Origin: Ruminococcus sp. UBA4383 | Lineage (GTDB): Bacteria; Bacillota; Clostridia; Oscillospirales; Ruminococcaceae | Assembly (NCBI GenBank): GCA_002389995.1 | Contig: DGRR01000049.1 | Span: forward strand, 1 to 20,983 | Length of the DNA: 20,983 bases | Direction of reading: 5' to 3' | Shown here: positions 7,185 to 17,000 of the stretch, piece by piece | Layout of the letters: every line of letters begins with the position of its first letter | Numbering within the stretch: the first letter of the stretch is position 1 | The notes under the pieces: generated by a model | What the model was told of the DNA's origin: nothing | What the model saw: only the letters and a program-made list of their open reading frames with translations | Database searches by the model: none | Translations under genes and position numbers: made by a program

Positions 7185-7946
7185 ATGGAAAAAAATAAAT
7201 ATCGCCTTCTTGCTCTTTCGCTGGCTTCATTTACTGTTATTGCGGGACTTGTTGCCTATTTTTCAAGCGATGATTCCGTGACAAACTCTTTCAGTGCCGC
7301 TACACTGCAAATCAGAGTAATTGAACCAAACTGGAAACCAAATCAGACAATTGTACCTGAACAAAAAATCGACAAGGACCCCTATATCGTCAACACCGAT
7401 GAAACACCCGCATATGTCTTTATGAAAGTAACCGTCCCCGCAAGAGAAATCACTATGGAAAAAAATTCCGATGATGAAAAAAAAGGTGAAAAAATTATCT
7501 CCAATTCAACAATAACAGATGATGACGGAAATTCTGTAAATGTTACAAATCTCACACATACAGTTCCGATGTTCAGATTTATCGACGATTCTGAATCTTA
7601 TACCTCTGAACAGCTAAGTTCCGAACAGATTTATAATAATGGCTGGTACTATATGAATACAACAGAAAATAAAAATGAATCAGACCAAATTATAAGCTAT
7701 ACCTATCTTTATGCATGGACGGGAAACAATACTGACAATACAATGGAAATTCTCTATCCCGAACAGATAACAGATACTCCCCTGTTCAACAAGGTTATTT
7801 TCTGCAATGCCCGTGAGGACGATTCACTCTCAGGCAGTCTGCAAAATATTACAATCGAAGCACTGGCAATTCAGACCGATTACCTTAAATCATATAACGA
7901 AACAGAATCAAAGGCTGAAAACGTATGGCAGTATCTTTCAAAATAA
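7185..7946 (+). CDS. SipW-dependent TasA-like secreted protein 1
   Basis: A 253-aa exported protein. Its N-terminus has the SipW-class signal pattern: a short basic start, a hydrophobic core (LLALSLASFTVIAGLVAYF, residues 8-26), then an acidic cut region SSDDSVTNSFSA with the Asn-x-Phe-x-x turn. The mature part is a TasA/camelysin-like beta-sandwich. It has an early strand DKDPYIVNTDETPAYVFMKV, in which an electrostatically paired 'NT' turn precedes a V/F-rich strand, and a late block PLFNKVIF...ITIEALAIQTD. That last block recurs in the two proteins encoded downstream. GGAGGT precedes the ATG. It is first in an operon and overlaps the SipW peptidase gene by 22 bases, so the pair is likely co-translated. 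I infer a filament or matrix subunit, possibly a minor one; no catalytic site is visible. Confidence 0.75.
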   Translation: MEKNKYRLLALSLASFTVIAGLVAYFSSDDSVTNSFSAATLQIRVIEPNWKPNQTIVPEQKIDKDPYIVNTDETPAYVFMKVTVPAREITMEKNSDDEKKGEKIISNSTITDDDGNSVNVTNLTHTVPMFRFIDDSESYTSEQLSSEQIYNNGWYYMNTTENKNESDQIISYTYLYAWTGNNTDNTMEILYPEQITDTPLFNKVIFCNAREDDSLSGSLQNITIEALAIQTDYLKSYNETESKAENVWQYLSK

Positions 7947-8449
7947 TTTCTAAATCAGTTATCCGCTTTATATGGAAATATATCCGAAAATTCACATCAT
8001 TTCTCACTACACTGATAATTATTTCCGCCTTTGTCATAACTGCACTTTTTTTAATGAAAATCAAGCCGTATGTGGTAACAACAGGCTCTATGGAACCTGC
8101 AATTCCCGTAAAAAGTGTGTGTTTTGTAAATGAAAATATCCCGCTTGAAAACATAAATGTCGGTGAAGTGATTTCATTCCGCATCAGCAATGATGTACTT
8201 GTAACTCACCGTGTGACAAAAATCAGCGGTGAAGAATATACAACAAAAGGCGATGCCAACAATACAGAAGATTTCTCCACCGTCACAAAGCAGAATTATA
8301 TAGGAAAAACAGTGTTCGTCATACCAAAAGTCGGATTTATATTAATCTGCCTGCACAGCCGCAAGGGTAGAATTATCGCAGTTACATTGATTGTACTGCT
8401 CCTTATACTCAGCTTTATCCCCGAAAATAAAAATCAAAAATCAAAATAA
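7925..8449 (+). CDS. sipW: SipW-type signal peptidase I (ER type)
   Basis: A 174-aa membrane peptidase that removes the unusual signal peptides of TasA-like proteins. A hydrophobic anchor covers residues 24-43. The catalytic Ser55 is in TTGSMEPAI. The general base is His95 in VLVTHRV, in place of the Lys of ordinary bacterial type I peptidases, which marks the ER/archaeal (SipW) class. The box D region TKGDANNTED (D110, D116) follows. A second membrane span lies near residues 149-166. Length and order match the SipW family. The start overlaps the upstream substrate gene, and an AAAGG stretch 11 bases before the ATG may be the ribosome-binding site. Three SipW-type substrates sit in the same operon, which supports the role. 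The symbol is assigned by family, not by proven orthology. Confidence 0.92.
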   Translation: MAVSFKIISKSVIRFIWKYIRKFTSFLTTLIIISAFVITALFLMKIKPYVVTTGSMEPAIPVKSVCFVNENIPLENINVGEVISFRISNDVLVTHRVTKISGEEYTTKGDANNTEDFSTVTKQNYIGKTVFVIPKVGFILICLHSRKGRIIAVTLIVLLLILSFIPENKNQKSK

Positions 8450-8469
8450 TCTGAAAGAAAGGAGAATAT

Positions 8470-9291
8470 ATGAAACAGTCGAAAATTAAAAAAATCGCCC
8501 TGATAATAAGTATCTGCGCCTTAACTGTCATCGGAACAGTTACCGCATTTCTGACAAGTACGGATACTGTAAACAATTTATTCAGAATAGCAAAGGTCGA
8601 TTTGAAAATTGAAGAAAAATTTGATGAAAAACAGAAACTCTCTGCCGGACAGATTATCACTAAACAGCCTTGGGTAAAAAATACAGGCACAGTAAATGAA
8701 CTTTTCTTTGTGGAGGTATCAGTACCATGCATGGAAGCATCTTTCCTCACAAGCGACGGACAGCGTATCATTCCCGATTCCGTCACTTTGTCCAACCCTC
8801 CCAAAGCACACGAATATCTGCAAACACAGGAAATATATAACCTCATCGCAGCAGGAACTCCTTCAAAAGATTACATCACTCAGCCCGTCACTGTAAACAA
8901 TATTACAAAAAACTGGGAACTTTCATATAATAAATCTTCAAATAATTCTGAAGGCTGGGTCTATCTCAGTCAGACTGAATCACAAAAAGAATATAAAAAA
9001 GTTCAGGGTATGCAGGACGGTATCTATAATACTTACCTCCTCGGTTACAGCGCATGGGTCGCCCCCGATAAAATTACTGTGCCCATTTTCGATAAATTAC
9101 AGCTCCGCAGTATCATTGATGCCGATATAGAAAATAATACAATCGGTCAGGTTCAGCTCAATGCATATACCATTCAGGCAGATGAACTGAATCTTTCAGG
9201 ACTTACAGGCAACGGCTCCGATATACAGTATACAAAGGCTGATTTGGAAAAAATTTATAAGATTATATCCAATAAGCAGACAACCGCTTGA
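8470..9291 (+). CDS. SipW-dependent TasA-like secreted protein 2
   Basis: A 273-aa exported protein. Signal: basic MKQSKIKK, a core IALIISICALTVIGTVTAFL, then STDTVNNLFRIAKVDLKI, which keeps the Asn-x-Phe pattern and the V-x-L-x-I strand seen in SipW substrates. The mature protein has a paired strand WVKNTGTVNELFFVEV and a C-terminal block PIFDKLQLRS...VQLNAYTIQADEL, the same signature as the product of the gene at 7185. GAAAGGAGAATAT precedes the ATG. It lies 20 bases after the peptidase gene and continues the operon. I infer a processed surface or filament protein. It is divergent enough from its neighbours that its partner or ligand cannot be told. Confidence 0.72.
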   Translation: MKQSKIKKIALIISICALTVIGTVTAFLTSTDTVNNLFRIAKVDLKIEEKFDEKQKLSAGQIITKQPWVKNTGTVNELFFVEVSVPCMEASFLTSDGQRIIPDSVTLSNPPKAHEYLQTQEIYNLIAAGTPSKDYITQPVTVNNITKNWELSYNKSSNNSEGWVYLSQTESQKEYKKVQGMQDGIYNTYLLGYSAWVAPDKITVPIFDKLQLRSIIDADIENNTIGQVQLNAYTIQADELNLSGLTGNGSDIQYTKADLEKIYKIISNKQTTA

Positions 9292-9305
9292 AAAGGAGGC
9301 AGCCT

Positions 9306-9956
9306 ATGAAACAGAAAACTAAAAATATCCTCGCCGCCGCTTCAAGTCTGTTGATTGTCTCACTTGTCGGTGTGACGCTGGCATATTTCGGCGCAAAAGA
9401 CGATGAACCAAATATGGTCGGAATAGGCGAAGATAAAATCAAGGTTACTGAAACTTTCACACAGCCTAATCAGGAACAGGTTTTCAAATACAGAAAACTC
9501 GTCAAAATTCAGAATACAGGCAGTGTGCCGTGTTACGTCCGTGTAAGGCTCGAATTTTCAAATTCCGATGTTCAGAATGTCGCATCTTTTTCCGCAGAAA
9601 ATCAGAATGATACCGATTCCGAACCCGCTGACAGCACTTTCAAAAGCGCACAGATTCATACAGGTAATAATTATTATATAAATAATCTCCCCGAAGGCTG
9701 GGTATATGTGTGGGACGAAAATATTCAAGACCCCGATGTAACACACGGCTATTACTACTATAAAAATGCCGTCCCGTCAGGAGAAAGCACCAACGCACTC
9801 ATTTCATGGATTAAAATGAATTACGAAGATACAGGCGATATACAGGCACATGATGTCTATGTCTATGCAGAAAGCGTACAGACTGTTGACCCCAATACAG
9901 GTACAGAATATACTGACTGGAAAGATGCATGGCACAGTTTTTCAGGTACAGATTAA
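9306..9956 (+). CDS. SipW-dependent TasA-like secreted protein 3
   Basis: A 216-aa exported protein, last in the SipW operon. AAAGGAGGC (9292-9300) sits just before the ATG at 9306, so I reject the upstream in-frame TTG at 9288. Signal: MKQKTKNILAAASSLLIVSL, then VGVTLAYFGAKDDEPNMVGIGEDKIKV, a SipW-class cut region. The mature part has KIQNTGSVPCYVRVRLEF, the 'N-T-G, then V/R strand' typical of TasA-like domains. It also has late strands around VYVYAESVQTVDP that match the AEAVQ block of the family. The shape (one small beta domain, no anchor) fits a fibre subunit or assembly factor. The gene ends 14 bases before a strong GC-rich hairpin. Confidence 0.74.
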   Translation: MKQKTKNILAAASSLLIVSLVGVTLAYFGAKDDEPNMVGIGEDKIKVTETFTQPNQEQVFKYRKLVKIQNTGSVPCYVRVRLEFSNSDVQNVASFSAENQNDTDSEPADSTFKSAQIHTGNNYYINNLPEGWVYVWDENIQDPDVTHGYYYYKNAVPSGESTNALISWIKMNYEDTGDIQAHDVYVYAESVQTVDPNTGTEYTDWKDAWHSFSGTD

Positions 9957-9969
9957 TCAATATAAAAAA

Positions 9970-10001
9970 TACCCCCGCAGGTTTTTACGCCTGTGGGGGT
10001 A
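9970..10001. terminator. GC-rich hairpin between convergent genes
   Basis: TACCCCCGCAGG (9970-9981) pairs with CCTGTGGGGGTA (9990-10001), with one G-U pair and an 8-base loop. The T-run (TATTTTTTATA) is on the minus-strand side, so it mainly ends the giant minus-strand gene 15 bases away. It probably also blocks read-through from the SipW operon. Confidence 0.85.
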
Positions 10002-10015
10002 AAATAATTCAAAAA

Positions 10016-11030
10016 TCAGGAATGGAGACGCAATCTGCACCTTTCATCATTTGTGCCACTATTTCCACCTATTTCATACATATTTCCATCTCCACCGGGA
10101 AATACGACTAGAGAATCTGCACGATTTGTAATATTTCCTCCGGAAGTATTAGTCCAAATCAAACGTCTGTTGTTATCCGGCAATCCGGACTGGAATAATT
10201 TAGTTTTGCCCAACTTCATTGATGTTAAAATATCAATGAGTTTTGTTTTATTATAGGTTGTGGGATTACCATTAGAATCAGTGTTATATCCTAACCTTGC
10301 AGTATTATCAAACATCATATTGACATTCTCTAAGCTACTGAAATTTGTTTTATCACTAAAGCTAATATCACACAATACAGTAGATTGCGCAAACATCTGC
10401 TCCGTTGTAGTACACTTTTCAAAACTACTATCGAAACTAATTGATTTTAAACCTTGCAATTTAAAGAACATATATGACATATCAGTAACATTTGACAAAT
10501 CCCAATTCGTCAGATCCAAACTCTTCAAAGCAGTAGCATTATTTTTCATATAAAACATATACTTCGCATCAGTTACCAGAGAAGTGTTCATAATTGTAGT
10601 TACATCAACATCGTACAAGCTATTCATCTCTTTAAATAGATTAGAACTATTTTCATTTGCCATAATTCCAACAGGATCATCAGTATACCATCGTATAGCA
10701 TACGTTGAAGAACCATTATTCCACTCACACCATGCATAGATCACGTTTGGAAAATCAGCATCATAATTTCCATACTCTGTAAATGTTCCGTCAGCAGAAA
10801 CTGCCAATGGGTATGTTACAGATATCGCCATATACTGCGTAGAGTTAAGATTAGATTGAGTTGGTAATATATAATTCGTATGTCCGTTTTCCCATGGTGG
10901 TGTGTCGCTAATTTTAATTTCTTTAATTCGACTATGATTTCCGGAGCTATTAGCGATATTATCAAGATAATCATGTACTGTTGGTCCCTCCATTAGCTTC
11001 GCCTTTGGCAGTTTGCTCTCCTCTACCTCT
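10016..11030 (-). other. 3' segment of the giant gene with different codon use (candidate replaced module)
   Basis: Over roughly the last 1 kb, leucine is encoded mostly by TTG and TTA, and CAA, AGG, CGA and CTA appear. Sampled upstream stretches favour CTT/CTC/CTG, CAG and AGA/CGT. The segment holds the BspA-like repeats and the C-terminus. Its start near 11030 is estimated by eye. This is compatible with acquisition or exchange of a terminal module. Confidence 0.4.
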
Positions 11031-14000
11031 GCCTGAAAAGTGAATGAATTTACATTCTCCACATTGTCGGGGTCTGCAAAGGTATCGGGCAGGAGATTTC
11101 CGTGTTCATCATTTTCAGCAAGATATGCGGGCCATGTGCCGTTGAACATATACTGAACGATTTCATCATTTTCGGGGTTGCTGTCTCTTTGGAACTGAAT
11201 TACATGATTTTCCTTATCAAGAACGGGTCTGCCGTCATTATCGAGCAGATACCAGTATTTAAGCTGATATTCTGAACTTACATTCAAAGTATCGGTATAT
11301 TCCTCATTCTGCATTTCTTTTTCAAATGAATTGTCATCTGCCGACTGTCTGTAAAGCACTGCAACAGAAGTTATATCCTGCACATGATTATTTTCGTCCG
11401 CATAGGGGAAATATGATTTGTTATTGACATCATTTTTAAGGGTAAGCTTTTTAACACGGTCAGCCTGAATTTCGCTGAATGTAAGGTTAAGCGTACCTCT
11501 TACCATATTTGTATTTGCCGTATTATACTCTGTAAATGGAGTATAATCGCTGTAACCGACATCAAGGCTTATTGCTGAACCTGCGGAAGCACTTGGGTCT
11601 GAGACTGTAACCCTGAGTATTTTTGATGAACTGTCCCATTGAACGTTTGTAACGGGTGAATTTCCGCTTGTTCTGAACTGAATCTTTGACAAATCCGTCA
11701 ATTCAACAGTCTTACCCGTATTATAGGTAAGAACTCCCTCAAAAACTCCGTCTGTAAGAGCTTGTCCGAGGTCTATTTCATATGTGTATGTATCTTGTGT
11801 ACCGCTGTAAACGGGAATCAGTGAAGAATATATAGGTTTGAATGCTGTAATATATTCACGTTCGGGAATACGGTTATCCGCATAGGAAACGTGGCTGAAA
11901 TTGTCATAACGTTCTATTTCATTTGTATATCTGATATGAAATGCGGGTATTTCAGCAAATTCATTGTCTCCTCCCGTAAGGTCGCAGAAAGCTTTCCACT
12001 GATTCTGACCCGATATATTTATGTCATACTTGCTGTCATTATTGTAAATAAGATAAGAAGTAGGCGTAGTCAGTCCGACGGATTTAAATTTGTCATTCGG
12101 ATTATTTCTTGTTCCGTCCACAAGTTCAAGACCTGTGCAGACATAACGTGAAACGGGAATTTCTTCAATAAGGTACTGACCGACAGGAACATTAACCATT
12201 GCCGAACCTGTTGTATTGGGACTTGTAAGGTGAATTGAAAGAGTATATTCCTTGCCGTTTTTCTTATAATTTACGTTATTTGTCGTATAGTCGGGAGTTT
12301 CGTCCGTACCTGAAATTTCTTCCAGACCATATACTTTAAACATAAATGTCGGTTCACCGTATGCATTGAAATAAGATGCATCGGGTATTTTTTTGTCAAT
12401 GATAACAGCCGCCTGAGCGACAGGGTCTTCGCATGAGAGAAACTGGTTATCGCAGTTATAGGCATTTACTGTAAATATAACGTCATCTGCAAGGGCATAT
12501 CCGTCAGGCGGAACGGTTTCACGGAAATAATAAGATGTCCAGTCCAGTCCACGCACATTAAGACGACCGCCCTCATCTGCTGTAACATAAGTATCTGTAA
12601 CACAGGATTTTATTCTTTCGCTTAAAACATAATCAGCCAAAGCTAAATAATAATCTTCCATAGCTTCTGAATAAGCAGCATCGTCATAATTGCCGTCACT
12701 GTCAGTAAATTGAGATTGCTCAGGAAGTATGGGTTCTTCCGCAAAACCGACATATTTTCTGCCGTCATAATACTGACTTCCGTCACCTGCAACCACATAA
12801 TATGCAAGACGCAGGTCATCTCTGTAATATTTTGTCTGATTGTCGTCCTGATAAGTGCCGTTGAAATTATTGCCGTACTTAGTTGTAAATGCAGTATCAT
12901 TTATAGTAATGCCTGTTATTTTTCCGTCTTTTGTACTTTCATAGTCAACTGTAACAGTATATTCCGTGCCGTCATCATCAAAGATTTTAAATTCAATCTG
13001 TGTAAAGCTTTTGACTTCAAAGCTTTTGACAAGAAATTCCTTGCGTCCGCTTGAACTTACACCTGAAACACTTGTATCGAGACCGCCAAGTCGCAGTTTC
13101 GGAACTGATTTTACAAGTTTTCCCTCATCGGTATAAAGTCTGAACTGCGCTCCGAAAAGTTTAAGGTGGTCATTAGTATTTTCAATCTTGTCTTTTGCCT
13201 GTTTATAGAGCCATACTTCACCGTAAATCTTTGCATCTGTCGCATTTACTTCTATAAGGGTATCAACTGAGCGTGAATTTACAGCAAAGACATGGGGTGT
13301 TGAATCAGCCTTATAGCCTGCGGGGGCTTTTATCTCATAGAAATAATACAGACCCCATTCAAGACCGCTGATAGTTTTAGTTGCGCCACGGGTTGTTATA
13401 TCTGCGTTTGTTTTCATATTCTGGTCAACAGCAGTATCAATTGTCTGTTCAACATCAGGCTTATTTTTAGGAGTTCCATTTTCAAGGTCAAAATGGTTTT
13501 CGATATCCATATCGCTGACTGAAAGTTCTTTTTTGCTGATTTCCTTCTGTATATCGGAGGGTGACATCTGGGAGAGTTCCTCCATAGTTTTTCCGAGGAC
13601 TTTTGCTTTTTCCTCGTCTGTAAGGTTGACTTTGTACAGAGCGAACACACCGTCATACAGTCCGAGATTTTCCTCATTCTTTTTGATAAGGCGTGCTGAA
13701 CCGTCCTTACGTTCATCAAGATGACCTGCAAAAAATTCATGATAAGTCACAACAGGCACATTTTCCGAATTGCCGTCTGCATCTGTGACAGTTTCATAAG
13801 TAACCGAAGAATTTTCAGAAACGGTCTGTTCGGAGAGTATAATTACCTGATTATTTTTTGTATGCTGTGCATCTTTTAAAGTCCATGTTTCCCATTTTCC
13901 AATGTCATTATTCCACCTGTAACCGACAGGGGGCTGTTTTTCATAGAGCAGATATGTTCCGAAAGGCAAATTTTTAAAATCCGCCTCACCTGTAACATCT

Positions 14001-17000
14001 GTATATGAAGTAGTGATATATTCCCAGTATTTTGTAAAATCTTCCGAAGAAGTATTGCCTTTGGAATTTATTGAAGCGGCTCTTGCTTCTTCAATATCCA
14101 TACCTTTCACAAGGCGGTACAAATCGTAGGAGGCATTTTTCAGATAATTGTCCTTATTTATTTCTTCTGTTTTATTAATGACAATCTTGCTGAGAATCTC
14201 ATAATCTTTAAGTTTCATAACAAGGTCGTTTGAATCTGAAGAATCAGACGAACTGCCGTCTGTTTCCTGACTGCCTTCCGAATCTGTTGTTTCCGTATCC
14301 TGTTCATCATCATCAGATGCAAAAATCAGATTTCCGTCCTTGTCAATTGTAGCTGCGGATACACGGAAGTACTGTTTTTTGGAATTGAGCTGATATCCAA
14401 GCGGTGCAGATGATTCCTGAATGAAATAAGTACCATATGGGAGTCCTGATATTTCTATCATTCCGTCACCCGTATCATCTTCTGATGTATCCTGTGATTG
14501 TGAAGTTCCGCTGACAAGATTGTTTGTATATCCCGTCATACCTGTTGTACCCATATAGACGTATTTTTTATTCAAGGAATTATACTGAAAATACATAAGG
14601 GATTCCGAGCCGTCACTTTCGACAAGATACATATTGTATACAGCTCCGTTAATGGAATTGCCGTAGTTTTCGGAATTTAAAGTATCGTCAATTTTTCGGA
14701 ATTTCGCATCTGCAACTTCAATGGGGTCATCTTCTACTACAATACGGTTTTGTTTTATCAGATTTTCTGCTGCATAAAATTCGGCTGAACCTGATTCAGT
14801 GATATCATAAACTGATTTATTCTGAGAAAATTTATATCCCTGCGGTGCATCAGACACAACAAGATAATATTCTTTTTGTGAATCAAGACCATTAAGGCTT
14901 ATTTTTCCGTCAGCGGCGGGAGTAATTTTCATTTTTTCCGTGGCATTTTCCGCAGGAGGTGCAGAAAGAAGGGAATATACACCGTCAGCAGTCTTTGAAA
15001 AATAACATAACCGGTCGTTTGCAGTGATTCCGCTTCCGCTTTTCTCATAAAGATTATAGACAAGCCCTGTACTGAGCGTAGATTTTTTAATGACATTGAA
15101 AGAAATTTCGCTGTCGTCCGCAACTGAAAACTGATATCCGTCAGTATCACCGAAACTTTTTGCAAGGAGATATGTTCCCGCAGGGAGGTCATTCAGTGTA
15201 ATCAAGCCGCCTACTGCATTTATTTCACTTGTATCTCCGTCTGTTTCATCATATATATATTTGCCTGCATTGTCTGTATCAACACGGAACTTATTTATAG
15301 TCTTTCCGTCAGAATCAAACACATACAGGGGAAAACTGTTGTCAAAAGGTGTTTTTCCGCTGTAAATATCTGTATATGCAATATATTCCGAATGATTTAC
15401 AATAATATACTCATCATTGAGATTTTCAAGTGTATTATAAATCTGCGGAAAATAGTAATATACGGCATCTGTATCAGCAGTTACACGGAAACGGTATATT
15501 CTTTCATCGGGATTATATCCTGTCGGCGGTGATGTTTCCTTGTAATAATAAATGCCTGGGGACAAATTAAGTTTCAGAATACCGCTGATATCAACAGCCA
15601 TATTAAGCATCTGATGAGATTGATTTCTGTTGCGTTTTTTATCAAATGTATAGTAGCTTACAATGTTGGGATTAGATGCAGTGTTCTCAAAATTAGAAGT
15701 ATTGCTGAAAATTGTAAACTTTGCACCGCTTAGTCTGTGACCGTCTTTTGAATCAACCTTTTCAAGTTCCACATGGTGACGGAGAATGACGAGTGTGCGG
15801 TTGCCTACGGAATACATCGGGAAATGAGTACCCGTATTGTCAATACCCTCAGCAAAGACATGAGATTCATTATAGGTTGCACGGTTATTTATAATCTTTG
15901 AAACGTCCTGACTGTTTTCAAGGGGCGGTGCAGTCATATCCATATATGCACCGAGTTCAAGATAATTGTCTGTTACTGTACAGCTTCCCTCAAAGATGAC
16001 TGCAACTGCATATACATTGCTTTTATTGATAGTCCATGAGCCGTCATTATTTTCTGTTGCCTTTGTCCAGCCGTCCTGATTAGTCTTAATTTTTTCTTTC
16101 AGTGTGTTGTAAAATTCAAGGTCTAACTGATACCGTGCAGAAAGACTGGAAACATCTGTTGTATTTTCATACTTCTGAAAGTTTGAGATTGTTTCCATAA
16201 TAGTTGCATTTGTACTGCTGTAATCTCCGCTTTCGGCAACTGATACGGCGGAACTGCTATTCAGCATATAATATACAACAGGCTCATAGCCCGCAGGATA
16301 ACTTTTCTCATCAAAATGAATTTTATTTACACGTCCTTGCCATGCCGAACTTCTCAGACCCTCAACAATATCCAGAATCATAGGGTCTTCTACGATTTCC
16401 CTTTCGGTTGTGATTCTGTGGAATGCGAGTGCATAGGTATATTCCGAGGTCATTTTTTTGCCTTCGAGGTGATGTGTATTGCTTCCGTCAACTTCGGCAT
16501 CATTGTCATAAACCCAGCCGTTATAGAAACTTGCGACATATTTTGTGGAATAGTTGCTTTTCTGCGAACCCATGGCAGAAATTACGGAATAGTCGCTGGA
16601 TTTTGCAGATTTAGCCTTCTGATACGGAGTTTCGTCTGCTTCTGTGAGAGTTTTGTTTTCGGCAGGGCTGAGTTTAACGTTTTTATCGAGTACAGTCATA
16701 TAAGTTTCAGCAGTAAATGTTGTCTGTGATGCGCCTGATGCCTTTACTTTTGCGAGTGAAATTTCGGCAGGATAACTGAAATCCACACTTACAGGACTAT
16801 CAGCACGCAATGAAAATCCTCTGCAATCAAAGTCTGCTACTATACAGCCTGTCGAAGAATCATAATAAACATTAACAGCACCGTTGTTAAGCATAAAATC
16901 TGCGTCAACAGCTTCATTTGAACCTTGCAGTACACCGCTGAAAACAAGGGATTCCCTGAATTTTTCAAGCCAGTCCTCCGAAGGAGTCAAACCGTCGGGA

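Noticed and set aside
10016..10060. A frameshift that removed a sorting signal from the giant protein
   Set aside because: The sequence after the stop runs directly into the terminator hairpin with no hydrophobic or basic tail in any frame, so there is no room for a lost anchor.
10016..11030. Diversity-generating retroelement variable region at the adhesin C-terminus
   Set aside because: No reverse transcriptase or template repeat is visible in the window, and the shift is in codon choice, not adenine-specific substitutions.
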